64,000 bases of DNA from Choristoneura fumiferana. Lineage: Eukaryota; Arthropoda; Insecta; Lepidoptera; Tortricidae. The position numbers and the translations under genes were made by a program. Below the pieces are notes generated by a model. The model saw nothing but the letters and a program-made list of their open reading frames with translations. It was not told the DNA's origin and did not search any database. Shown piece after piece: positions 24,214 through 37,100 of this stretch (position 1 is its first letter; each line of letters begins with the position of its first letter). The DNA is taken from NCBI RefSeq assembly GCF_025370935.1, contig NC_133476.1:11421795-11485794 (forward strand), read 5' to 3'.

Positions 24214-24311
24214 ATGAAAGGGCCCAAAAAACTGTTAGTTGCGTTAATTGTTTCTGCTATAGCTGTTATTATTTACGGGAGTCCGAATGTTGAAAAAAAT
24301 ACCACAATGAT
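24214..24311 (+). CDS. Candidate orphan first exon: short peptide with a membrane anchor
   Basis: ATG at 24214 opens a 98-base frame, MKGPKKLLVALIVSAIAV then IIYGSPNVEKNTTM, which runs straight into a strong donor (gtaagt at 24312). The peptide has a basic N-terminus, about 16 hydrophobic residues and a polar stem with an NTT glycosylation sequon. That is the pattern of a signal anchor in type II Golgi proteins or of a signal peptide. The nearest good acceptor (tttatttcag, exon from 24731) would close the frame after a few codons, giving a membrane peptide of about 38 residues. No other continuation was found before RER1. It may be a small-protein gene, a decayed gene start or chance. Confidence 0.35.
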
Positions 24312-25098
24312 GTAAGTTCCTAATGCAGTCGGCATTTATAATTTATTATTGTAAATTGTAACTGCAAAATATAATCTAGATTGGTAAACTTTATATTATA
24401 TTATAACTCATTATTCTAAATTTGTCTTTTATATTTTTCTATTGTTTGAAACAGTCCATGAATAGGAGGAAATTCTTAATTCGTCCGTTATTTGTTTTAA
24501 ATTAAATGAAATTAAAAATGTTTTCTTCTTTCTTTTTGTGAATGTCTACCTTAAAGTATTACTCTGTCGGGTAGCAACAAAAAGTAAATAAATTTCCTGT
24601 AAATTTCAAACAGCTTTATGGTGGGATTTGTTTGCCTTTTTTTAAATACCTAAAAGAATAAGAGTAATGTCAAACTTTATTAATGTGCTTCCATAATTTC
24701 AACTATAGTACGCTACTTTATTTATTTCAGCGGGTACCTTTTATATTAACTCGTATAAGGATATATTGAAACTTCAATATGGCGCTTTTATAATTTGCTC
24801 TGGAGCGACACGGTTCTGCCGTCAGGGTCAGGGTACAATAAGAGGCCAAAATGTTGTCATTTTATAAAGCCGCTTCTAATGTACCATGCACGTCCACAGC
24901 AACTTTCGTGTTGAAGACTGTTTTGCTGTAGATTATGAAAGTAAATTATAAAAGCGCAAGTTAGTAACGACACCAACTTGAGTTCTACGTTCGATAATTA
25001 TTATTATAGTCAGTACCAGCCACTGTGAAATAACCTTCATGCGCACCATAAAAATGAAAAATGATACTATTGTATAAAATCAGAACATTCAGACAGGA

Positions 25099-25229
25099 CA
25101 GTCGCCATCAGATATTTCGGAGCGGCCAAGGTGGTCAAAAATATCCGCACAAGCACTCTATTATTAAGGTATTAGAGTTCATGTATCGATATTTTTGACC
25201 ACCTTGGCCGCTCCGAAGTATGGCGACAG
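25099..25229. mobile_element. MITE, 'CAGTCGCCATCAGATATTTC' family, second copy
   Basis: Same termini as 12625-12760. The inner arms gccaaggtggtcaaaaatat and atttttgaccaccttggc are near-perfect complements. Confidence 0.85.
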
Positions 25230-25987
25230 TACATACCTACTGAGCAAAACGAATCGGTACGTATAATAAATACTCTACTGGTATCTTGCGTCACATTTAT
25301 TACTATTTGTTGAAGCCCAATAGTACTTAGTAACATTACAAGCTAATAATGTATGTAATACATTGTAAATTTTTCAGAATAATAACATTAATAAAATGAT
25401 AGCAATATCCGACAATTTGTTCACTAGAAATTTGATTTTGTATAGAATTTAGCTGGACCAAAATTTTTTTTGAATTAAAAGGGTGATGTTATTTATAAGA
25501 TACTACAAATCAAATGTCTATTGTATAATATTCAATACAATTTGTAAATAAAAACCTGCAATAATAGAAGTAATAGAAAATAAAGCATAATAATTATTCT
25601 AATTTTATCTTTTTTATTATATAGTATTATTAGAACTTAATTACTAGGAGCAAATTATCTTAATAAAGTGTACCATACTACAGTGTATAAAATGTAATTA
25701 GAACAATTATTTCATTAAATTTCTTAAACAATAAGTGACATTTGCCTTTGCCTTTCGCGATCCTCCTCGTATTATATCAAAACTGAATATTTTTCTATCA
25801 TGGTTATGCTACCTACTCACGACTGTCTAGGTCTAGGTTTTAGACTAAAAAGTAATTTAATACCTGTATATACACCGGTGAGAGGCGTATTAGTTATTTA
25901 TTAACGGAACATTGACGGCGCAGGTAGGCTATTAGTTAGATTGAAGCCAACTACGTCTCATCTCATCCCCGGCCTTATATACCTTAA

Positions 25988-26128
25988 GGGGCTGTTTCAC
26001 CATCCATTGATTAGCGTTAACCGACGGTTAAATGTGATGCCGCCTCCGTCTATTCGAACAAAACAAATAGAGACGGCATCACACCTAACCGCCCGTTAAC
26101 ACTAATCAATGGATGGTGAAACAGCCCC
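25988..26128. mobile_element. MITE with GGGGCTGTTTCACC ends and TAA flanks
   Basis: Ends GGGGCTGTTTCACCATCCAT and its reverse complement; TIRs over 30 bases. TAA at 25985-25987 and 26129-26131 suggests a 3-base target duplication of the PIF/Harbinger type. Confidence 0.8.
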
Positions 26129-26199
26129 TAAGTATACCGCTTAGCATAAGCTTCTCACATTGAGAGGAATTGAGCTTTAGTTCCCTACCAGTGCGGGTA

Positions 26200-26390
26200 C
26201 AGATTTCCTCACAATGTTTTCCTTAACAGAAAAGCTTATAGTAGTTAAATTTTCAAATTTTAATTTCACATTTAATGTAAGTTTCGTCTCAGAGGTGCGA
26301 GCCCGGACTCGAACCCACGGCCCTAGCTTGAGAGCAACAGGTCAAAGTCAAAACACTAGGTTATACCACTTATACTGTGCGGTTATATAT
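26200..26390 (-). repeat. tRNA-related SINE remnant, reverse strand
   Basis: Contains gcgagcccggactcgaaccc, a B-box in reverse orientation, and gcttgagagc. Upstream is cacaatgttttccttaacag, a frequent partner in lepidopteran SINEs. Confidence 0.5.
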
Positions 26391-26592
26391 ACCTAATAGT
26401 TGTCAGCATGAGTAAATAATGCACTGTGCGATGGGTAATTTAAATAAATTGAGAATTTTACTTATGTAGTTAGTAAACTGACCTATCAACTTTATGTTTA
26501 TTAATGTACCTACATAAAGTGGTCGTTTTATAAGAATTCAGATATTTAGGGATAACGACTCATTTATAACTATTTATAAAAAAAAATGTTTA

Positions 26593-27062
26593 TGCCGCAT
26601 TTACACTCGCGTACGAGGTACCATCAGCCTAATATGTGGTGTGGTATACCACTAAAGTTGAAAATCGTTTGCATGTCATAATAAAACAATAATGCCAATA
26701 GACGTGTCTGTCAACTTGAAAGTTGGACTTTAGTAACATATTCATTTGATAGGAACTTGTTTAAAAATTGGTAGACCACTTATTTGGCTGAAGGTACGAG
26801 GTGAGAATGTGAACAGACGCGCGCTCCTCGCCTCGCCCCTCGCAGCGCTCGCGTCCGGAGCGGTTTTTGGGCACGAGTCAAAGGAAGGACCTCGCGACGA
26901 ACGCGACCTTGGTGTTTACATTCGTGCTCTCGCTTCATTCGAGTTTGAACATTGTGCTGCGCAGGTTGTAAGCTCAAAGACAACTGAACTCGCCACGAGA
27001 GTAAACGGGAAGCTGCGGGGAGCCGCGGAGACAAGGCGCGAGGCGAGAGTGTAAATCCCGCA
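26593..27062. mobile_element. GC-rich MITE with TTA flanks, hosting a nested MITE
   Basis: Ends TGCCGCATTTACACTCGCG and (reverse complement) TGCGGGATTTACACTCTCGC. TTA on both sides (26590-26592, 27063-27065) fits a Harbinger-type 3-base duplication. The interior is GC-rich. The 26621-26794 element is inserted into it. Confidence 0.7.
26621..26794. mobile_element. Nested TA-flanked MITE
   Basis: Left ccatcagcctaatatgtggt; right reverse complement ccttcagccaaataagtggt; TA at 26619-26620 and 26795-26796. Confidence 0.75.
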
Positions 27063-27185
27063 TTATAAAAAATGATGTGTGTCATTCTTTGTTCGCTTTA
27101 CATTACGAACCTAGGGCGGTAAAGAAACTGGAACAGGTTGTAGGATTTTTGCTTAAGCCAAGGTTGGTAAATCAGATACCTGATA

Positions 27186-27567
27186 GCGCGTACACACCGG
27201 CCCAACGAGCGCCAGTCAGTGGTGTAACTATAGGGTGGCAGGGCTGGCAAAATGCCACGGGCCCTTCAGAAATATTTTTATAACATTGTACATATTTTAT
27301 TTTACTTAAAATTAAACTAAGTACAACGTGACGATTTTTACTGATAGGGCCCCATCAAAAGAATTTTCCAAGGGCCCCAGATGGTATATTACGCCCTGAC
27401 GACCGCCAACGAATGGGTTTCGTTCGTTGGGCCGGTGTGTATTGTACGCGCCAATGTTACCGCCACGCTTCGGATCGCCGGCACACGCCAACGAACAATC
27501 GTTGGTGTTCGCTAAGCCGTCCAGACAGGACCAACGAATCCCATTCGTTGGGCCGGTGTGTACGCGC
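27186..27567. mobile_element. TA-flanked MITE with 'GCGCGTACACACCGGCCCAA' ends
   Basis: Left GCGCGTACACACCGGCCCAA; right GGGCCGGTGTGTACGCGC; TA both sides. An unrelated insert, roughly 27218-27398 (ggtgtaactatagggtgg ... tattacgccctga), interrupts it. The second contig (52102) begins inside the right half of this element. Confidence 0.7.
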
Positions 27568-28110
27568 TATAAGGCAATTAAGGCAATCGATATAATTAAC
27601 AATTCTATACATGTGAATTATTATATACCGACTATAAATGAATTGAAATAAATTGGTCTTATTGGCGCACTGTTTTTAGTGACGGCCTGGTGACGGACGG
27701 CATAAAAAAGTGGAGGTTAGTTGCCATAGAGCACAAAGAAGGCCACGTAACCATTAGTAAATAACATTTCCCATTGGCGTTTGTTTCTTTTTCGACAATA
27801 TCAAGCGATATCATTGGTTAAATTTCAGTTTTAGAAATTCAGCTTTCTTATCTGTCGCATTTATGTCATGTCATATATGTCATCATCATCACTATGTTCT
27901 TATCTGTGTGCCGACGAGTTTCCTGCTGACCGATAGATTTATTCGGCTAGGTACAGCAAATTAAATAGATTAATGTTATTAAATGTACTTTACTGTTTAG
28001 TTTAGATGTTAATTAATCAAAGTTTTAGTAAAACTCGAATGTATCAGTGATGTATTTCAACTAGCCTAATAAAAACAGTAGTCTTATTCGAAAAAAGTGA
28101 GATTGTCGTT

Positions 28111-31100
28111 ATGATGGATGGAAATGATTTAACGTCTGAAACATCGCGAAAAGGAGTAATTTCTCAAGCATGGACTCGTTTGTCTCAGGTAACTTGAATT
28201 TATGGGACGCTACATTCCTTTCCTTGGTACCATGTTGCTACATTTATTGATGACATTTGACTAACCTACTTGTAGTGAAACACTAATTAAGTCAAATAGT
28301 TTGAAATGTACGTGAACTAACAATAAAATTGTTTTATCTTTATTTAGATATATCAAGGTACATTAGATAGATGGACACCATATGCAAGAGGAAGATGGAT
28401 TGGAACTATTATTCTACTAGCAGTATTTATGCTACGAATATTTGCCAAGCAAGTAAGCAACAATTTATTCTAGCATCTAAAGAAATTTAAGGAAGCCTTA
28501 CAGCTACATCCTACAACTGCTATAAGTGTCAAGTCTCATGGTGTACAGGAGATATTCATCTGTGATGATTTTTACAACGTAAATGTGCATTATAGTTAAT
28601 TATTTAGTTGTATGTAATAAAAATATCTGTTTGCTCTGTGATATAACACAAAAACAGTTGAATTATGTAAAGAGCCCACTACATGTGATTTTAGGCTAAT
28701 ATCATATGTTGTTTAGTTATGGTAACTACAGCAGGCTGACCAGTCAAGGTTAAGATATGAGGAATATAATGTAATACATAATATTATCTTTTATCTTGAG
28801 TATAGTACATGTAGTTGGTATCCAGAAACCTGTTCTTACTTAACAGTCAATGGCCAAAGGGCGGATGACAGATGCAATATGGTCACAAAAGCATAAGATG
28901 GATAAAACCAATTAAATTTAGAGGAATATTTATGTATAAAAATAAATGCAATTTTTGTTATGTATACATAATTTTTTTTTTTTTTCTAATTCTTGATCTT
29001 GCAATCAGTCCCTAGACTATAAGCAGATGGGTTGAAGTGAGATTGGCTTGTTGAGGAAGATCCCCATCGGGAGCCTCTTCTCTTTCAACATCAACGCTTC
29101 AGCTGTCAGTGCTGGTTACTAGATCCATTATAGCAGATCTTTTAAGACACTTTTTATGAGCTGGCTTGGCTAACCTGGTAGCAAGACGATTTGTATGCCT
29201 TTCTAGTCTTTGTTTGTAGCAGTTAGCAACTGAGGTTATTTCCTCCTTCACTGTGTTCATTTTCAGTTGTTTGTGAACCTCTGAAATTTTGATAAACCAT
29301 GGTGCATTTGAGATGCTTTTTTAGGATGGCGTTTTGCATTCTCTGTAGGATGTTTATGTTAGAGGTGGCAGCAGAGCCCCAGAGTTGTACACCGTAGGTC
29401 CATATCGGCTTTAAGATGGTCTTATACACTAGTAATTTATTATCTGTGCTGTCTGTGCTGAGTACAGAGTTTTGGTTTAAAGAAATTTATTACTCAAAAG
29501 AAATTTTACATTTCACTTAATGAGAAATCATGCATGTTAGTAGTGAATGTTATTGATTTATTGCAATATATTATACATTGCATGTTTCTCATTTTTAGGT
29601 TCACTTGGTCTCTTTTGGATTGTATGTGGCGTCTCCAGTTTAGTTTCCGATCGAGATACATGCCTTAATATTTTACAGTATCTTTGTGGGGCAGTTCGTT
29701 CCCTTGTTGCAATGTGAAAGTGACCTGTACTGATTTAGTTGTACTTAAATTCACTCTCCACTTCTTCAACCAACTCTGTATCTTGTTTAGATTGTCCTGT
29801 ATCATTTTAGAGGCGGTGTATGGGTTATTATGACTTGCTACAACTGCTGTATCATCTGCATATGTCGCTGTGGTGATTCCTGGCCTCGCTGGCAAGTCCA
29901 CTGTAAAAATTGTGTACAGCATGGGCCCGAGCATGGATTCCTGTGGTACGCCTGCTAAGATGTTGTACAACTTGGATGTCCTTCTTTTACTTGAAATATA
30001 TTAGATATGATTTCAAAAGCTCAAACAATGTGTGAGGAAGCCTTAATTTTGTATAAAAGTCCACACCACCCCCACACCCCACGTCTATGCCACACCTTAT
30101 CAAAAGCCTGTTTGATGTCAAGAAATGCAGAACTCTTTACCTTCTAACGATTTTCTGATACTTTTGTACACTTGGTGTACTTACTCCATTGCACCATGTT
30201 CTGTTTGAAATCCAAACTGGTGATCAGGTATTATGGATTTCTCAGCAAGTATTGAGAGCATTCTCTGAAGTAAAAGTTTCTCAAAAAGCTTTGATACTAC
30301 TGGAAGCAGACTAATAAGTCTTTATACATAAATCAGTACATAATACCTCTATCCTCCATAGTACATAATGGGAACTATATTTTCTGTCACTTCAATTTAG
30401 ATTTGTCACTAAACTGCGATACTGTAATTATTATATCTATCCCTAAGAAATATATTAGTCATCAAATTAACCAAATCTGTCTCTAAGTATGAGTTGTCAG
30501 ATTAATGTAAACCTGTATCCTAAATTATAGTTCGATCATAAAAATTCAATCACCAAAATAATAGATCTGTCACCTAATAAATAGATCAGTTCCTTAATTT
30601 GATGCTCTACCTATTCTACTAAGGCAGGTCTGGTTAGGTACGATGACCAGGGAAGCGAGGAGAAGTGTTAAGTAGAACCGCGACCCTCAGTGCGCGAGCG
30701 GGCCGCGGCAGCGGCCGGCGAAGTGCAAGAACCGAACATTTTTTGCTAATGCTTGTATGATGAATATGTTTGTAGTAGGTACTTGAGTCTTGAATGTTTG
30801 TATGTATTTTAGTATATGTATATGTCTACCCGTTGTTTAGAACCCATAGAACAAACTTTGCTTAGTTTTGGGCTGGGTCAATTGGTGTGATTTCGGAGAA
30901 GATATTATTATTATTTCATTTATGGTATATCATTATCATCAAATTTCAGTTCAATTATTTGTTGATCAATATTATTTTCCAGTGATTATAATTAGTTTTT
31001 AGGAAGCCATTTCTATATTTTTTGGTGATTAAGTTTTAGTTACACATCTATTATTTTGGAATCCAATATAATTATTTGATGATCAATATTATTTCTGAGT

Positions 31101-34100
31101 AATTTTTAAATAATATTTAGGTAACCGTTTTAATATTATTTGGTGATTCAATTTAGGTGAAAGATCTACTATTTTAGGAACAAATATTATTTATTAGGTT
31201 GCCGAAAACGCATTTATTAGTTAGGTGCTCAATAAAATCATACCCGTACATAATGAGGGCTATCGCGAATGAATTTGCCGCTAGAGGCGCTAGTGTAGCG
31301 TGAGGTTTCTGAAATGTCAAATCTCATAGGTTTTGGGTGAGCTACGCGGGTTTATTTATAATTAGAATAATTTTGTGAATATTTTGCATTACCTGAAATT
31401 AATTATGGCAATTATGCGTTACGGGGCAATGAATGTCTGTTTTGAGACAGTTTTGTCTTTTGGAAACCTTTTTCCTCCCTTTTTTCCGAACAAAACGGGG
31501 ACTATGCAACACTGTGGCATGCTCGATATTTTTATGGTACGGTTTTAAGGTGTATTAAATATGATTTTAATCTAAACTTTGTTTTCACGCCCATAATAAC
31601 CGACTTTGAAAATTGAAAGCCACACTTAAAAACCTCACGCAACAGTGCGCCATCTAGTGAGACAAAAAACGATAGCCCTCATTAGTATATTGAGAAAGTA
31701 CTTTTAAATTATCACCTGAGAATTCCAAGACTATTAAGTGTTTCTATCTATTATGTCTTAGATTTGTCATTATGGCAAATTAAATTATATCCATATATAT
31801 CATTCGACACGATTTTGACTTAATTTGCATCTGTCAGCCGCCCATTAGCTATTAAAGTCGACGCCATAATTCGTGAGACTAAATTGACAAGTCAATGACA
31901 GTTACAGGGTTACCAGGGTTCGACGAAATTAAATAGTGATGTAGCCGATATCGATATTCAGTATCGATTCGACTAAATGGTGTGCTAAGTGGCATTTTTT
32001 TGTACAATTTCGGGAATATTGTTGTTGCAATTGTCACTTTCATGGAGAAAAAAGAGATCTTTACAATAGATGAACTACTAAATACCTACTTGTTTTTGTA
32101 AGGTTCTTAAGTATTAGGGTGGGAATTCGGAAGTACTTTGGACAAGGGAAGAAAAACTGGTAGATATTATTTTTTATAAGTAGTATTTATTAGGTTTATA
32201 AATTGAGATCGATTCAAGAGCATGCGATCCGATCCGTGAATCGTTTCATAGGCTTAAGATCCATTACATTTAGACGACCAGATGGCCTAGTTGTTAGAGA
32301 ACCTGACTACGAAGCTTGAGGTCCCGGGTTCGATTCCCGTGTCGGGGCAGATATTTGTATGAAAAATACGAATGTTTGTTCTCGGGTCTTGGGTGTTTAA
32401 TATGTATTTAAGTATGTATCTATCTATATAATTATATTTATCCGTTGCTTAGTACCCATAACACAAGCTTTGCTAAGCTTACTTTGGGACTAGGTCAATT
32501 GGTGTGAATTGTCCCGTGATATTTTTTATTTATTTTATATTACGATTCAAAGTGAAAAATCGACAAATGCCCCGCACCGCCCCTAGCCCTAAAAAAAAAA
32601 AGTGAAAAGCGAAAAGCGAAGTGTATAAAATTCGAACTTCTTATCTTGCCGTCCTGCTGACGTTAATATTATTTAATACGACAGTGAGAGTGGCGGTACG
32701 ATACGAACTTCGATTTTAGAATTTCGTAATAGTCCCCCTGCCCCTGCCAATCGCGACACATTACCGGTGACAAAATGGCGTCTCTTCTGAAGATAATGAT
32801 GAAACTATTACTTCGGTTAGCGCACTGCGCACTTGGGGACGGCAATGATATCATGCGCATATAAAATAATTAAAACGGATTTAAGGTGAGGCCAATCAAA
32901 ACAATAAATAAAATAATTGTCGTTGGTTCGTATTTGCACTTCTCACAATGATATCTTACATTGCAAAGTAAATTATTAAACTAATTTGATATTGTCACCG
33001 CAAATAATGAATAAATATCACTAGAAGCCAATGCCGTAATGTTTTATTATATCGACACGAACAGCACTACCCTGACTGTGGCAACACTTGAGCACAATGA
33101 ATTGTCAACCGACTGAAGGACTTCGAATCCACGGTCATGAAAAAAATTAAAAAAAAATTAATTGTCAACCGACTGAAGGACTTCGAATCCACGGTCATGA
33201 AATAAATTTAAAAAAAAATGAATGTCAATTTAGTCTCACGAATTATGGCGTCGACCATACATTTGATTTGGAGTTACATAAAACAAACAATATTTTTATG
33301 CTAAATAGTCTTTACTTTGGTTTTTAATTTTGTGTAATTCTGACAACTGCCATGATCACATGTCAATCAACTGTAAACAATTACTTTGCTCATCCATGAC
33401 CTTACAATAGCTATATCTTTGCAACAAATGTGTGTTCACGCAGCTCCTCCACCTCCCAAACTGTGAGAACACACAAACCCAACTATCACCACCACCACAC
33501 AACACTGATGCATTTCAAACTCAACCAGAGTTCATCCTCAGAGCAACGCAACTGTTTACTATGCCACCAAACAAATATTTAAATTTCTTATTGTAAATTG
33601 CCAAGTATGCATTTTATTTTTCACAAACATACTTAAAATTTAAAATGACAAGTAACTGTAAATAAGGGATAAGTTTGCCTTTGTACAACTCTTTCTGGTA
33701 TTAATTGTTATTTGCATCTGTTTTATGTACAGTAAAAAGTTATACAATATAATATGTAATATACTACAAATTTAAATGTTTGTTTTGGTTTTTGGTATGT
33801 TAAGTTCCCAATCTGCTAAAGGTATGCATGGGAACTGCAAGCTGAGCCTTCTGAGAAAAGGCCCTTGCCCAACAGTGGGGTGTAGATAGATATGAATCAA
33901 CATATGTGACTCGTAATGTTAAAATTTACCAAGTTTGAACTGGGAATGGGCCGAATATTCGCTTTATATTCTTCATTCGTCATATACAGTCGAATAAAAA
34001 ATGAAAAAAAAAATCGGCAGGTTTACCAAAGATTCGGCTAAATCACCGAATGTTCGGCAAAGTGGTACTCAAACTTTTTACTGTATTAAGCCATGTCTGA

Positions 34101-37100
34101 GTTGGTGTTAAATGTGTTATTTTTATGAGGTACAGTGAGGCTTTATGTTATGTTAAAAGAAACTCATGATACGTTATGCCTATCCAATATATTAAAATTG
34201 TAAACACCGATTTCATCAAAATTCTTATATACACACCCGCTGGATCAAATCAATAACACATTTATCTATAATTCGTGTCTTTTAACTAGATGTCTAATCA
34301 CTTTTCTCACCAAAATTCATTTAATAATCCCAATATTTATTTTTAATTTGCAAAATCTTCGTCAAAATCTGATTTTATTTCTTGATTGAAACATGTGTAT
34401 AATCATTAGTAAGTAGCATAGACTAGAGTAGAGATGGTAGAAAATTTGACCTTTTTGAAAATCGATTAATGCGCGGATGAATAAGCGATTTTTATTTATT
34501 TTCCTTAAAATTAAAAAATAGTTACTGCTTTTAGAATTGAATAAACATTTGGAATTAAATCAAGTATTGTAAATAATAAAATAGACAAAAATACGTTGAT
34601 CTATTAAATTAATAAGTAATTGAGTTACTGAACAGATTAATTATTTTGCAATAGGTTCTAGGTTTTCACATCGCTAAATGTCTATGGTCGAGTTAATGGC
34701 GTCTTTGTTTACGCTTGTCATGAATTGGATTAGAATACAATATAAAAGAGACTTGAAATAATACGGTATTTGACTATTTTGTATATGTTTTATAAATTAA
34801 AACTACACAATGCCTGTTAACGAATGGAAAAATTATTTTTAAGCTACCTTTACAAAAAACAAAGTTATAAAGGTTTGAAATTCAAGATTATACAGAGAAA
34901 GACATACTGGCATGTGACGTCTCACGCCAGTACCGCCATACTTGCTGCATAGAGAAAAGCGTTTGAAAAAAAAAACAGGTATATAGATTTTTCAAAAAAA
35001 CACTATAAATCCAATTTTCAAGCGATGTTAATTTTCTCTTCGCTAAACTCTATCTGTATATCTATATTTTCATAATAATATTAAGATATGGCAAAGTCAG
35101 GAGTTGTCAAATACCGTATTAATAACCAAAACAAACGCACGTGTTGGAGTTTCACTATTTACTAGATGATGCAAGACCAACATCGGGTACAGCGAGGGTA
35201 GCGGGCGGGAGGGTTAGACTTTCATCCGCGCGCTTTGCGACAAGAAGTTCAGACTTGTATTGTTTACGTAAAGGAATCAATTATGCCGAATATTCGTATT
35301 CGGTGAAACCCATATTCGGCCCATCTCTAGTTTGAACCCACGATCCTCTGCTTGAGAGGCCATAGGTCAAACCACTCGGGCCACCACGGCTTTTTTACAT
35401 ATTAACTTCTAAAATCATTACTTACAGGGATGGTACATCGTGACTTACGCACTTGGTATCTACCATTTAAATTTATTTATTGCATTCCTCACACCGAAAA
35501 TTGATCCTGCCATGGATTTTGATGGTAAGCTTGATTCATATTTGTAATTAATTGTATTTTCAGCAGTCCAATTTTGGCAATTAATAGTTTTGCCCATCTT
35601 TAGCTCTAAATTGGTCTGCACTGGGTCGATTGCAGGGTAGGCAGTTGATAGCTAGCGCCTGCTGTCTACTCAATGCACGCCATAGAGCTCTATTAGGTAT
35701 ATAAAGTTGCTTCTTGCCGTATCTCTGTCTGTTTGTATGTATGTACATATATACGCTTACATTTTTTAAGCTATGCAATGGGTTTTAAAGCGGTTTTCAC
35801 CATTTACATTTTATTTACAGTTACATACATTTTTCACAGAAAATAACAATAGTACATAGACATAGAGGGTGTCCTGTAAGTAGTACGACAAACTTAAAGG
35901 GGAGATAGGTAGGCAAGTCATATACCAAATATAGAAAATGACATCGGCAAATATCTCATAATTTTCGAGAAATTTAGATTTTTCTGATTTTTTCGAAAAA
36001 TATACACCTGCAATAAGATTGAGTTATGATATTCGGTATGTATTATTTTTGCATTAACATTTATTGCAAAATAATCTTGAATAGTTTTGTTATCATATCA
36101 ACTTATCGTATACGTATACTTACAAAAAAAAACGACCAAGAGCGTGTCGAACACCCCCAAGAGAGGATACGGAAAAATCTTTTGTATTTTGTACCAAGTA
36201 TATTTATATTTTATACCTTAGGCTGCTATTTACTCTTAAACTACTAATAATTATCAAGCAAAATTAGCCGCTATAGTTTTCCTTGTAAATTTGATATATT
36301 ACTAGCATAATTAATTTTTCCAAAATTTTTAAACGAATAACTTTTAGGGGGGCTCAATTTTAATGAATGTTTGTACTTTTTTATTTTAATATTTCGCAAA
36401 CAGATCATTGAATCGAAAAATCATCTTCACAACCCCCTAATGATTTTAAAATAAGTATCCAACATTACCTCTCCTATGGGGTTAGACCAGAAAAACAAAT
36501 CACCCCCACTACGTCTATGGGGTAGGAGGTATCCCAGGAGGTATCCCAAAAAAAAATTTTTTTTTAATTTGTTTTACAATTTTGTCGGCATAGTTGCTAC
36601 ACATATTCTAGAATTACAGCTTTCTATCAATATTGTTGACAGTATTGTTGATGCCAATATGAAAATATTGCGACAGCTGACAATATTGTGAGCAATTGGT
36701 GGATGCAGATGGCGATTCATTGTGGCGATCTTAGGGAGTGGTCTTTGTTCAACACTGATTTTCTCTGACGACTATGATAGTTAGTGATATATTTATGCAT
36801 TTTAAATATGTACTAACATAAGCAATTAAACTCCAGGTGAAGACGATGATAATGGCCCAGCCCTTCCAACCAGATCCACTGAAGAGTTCAGACCATTTAT
36901 AAGAAGATTACCGGAATTCAAATTCTGGCTTTCTGTTACCAAAAGTACAATAATCGGATTCATATGCACTTTCATTGATGCTTTCAATGTTCCAGTATTC
37001 TGGCCTATTTTAGTTATGTATTTTATAACTCTATTTTGTATAACTATGAAGAGGCAAATCAAGGTAAGATCATCTTATTTATAATACATATATTAATACG

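Larger units (their letters stand above)
31857..33255. mobile_element. 1.4 kb element with 33-base inverted ends, host to a SINE and other repeats
   Basis: GTCGACGCCATAATTCGTGA at 31857 and its reverse complement at 33236-33255. Identity continues inward through gactaaattgac. The interior holds the SINE, a MITE related to 44008-44127 and a 60-base tandem duplication. Counterpart 56081-57437. Confidence 0.6.

Noticed and set aside
35141..35335. 64-codon frame repeated at 59323-59517
   Set aside because: Its presence in both copies follows from the large duplication. No domain, and it overlaps intron sequence of RER1 before exon 3.
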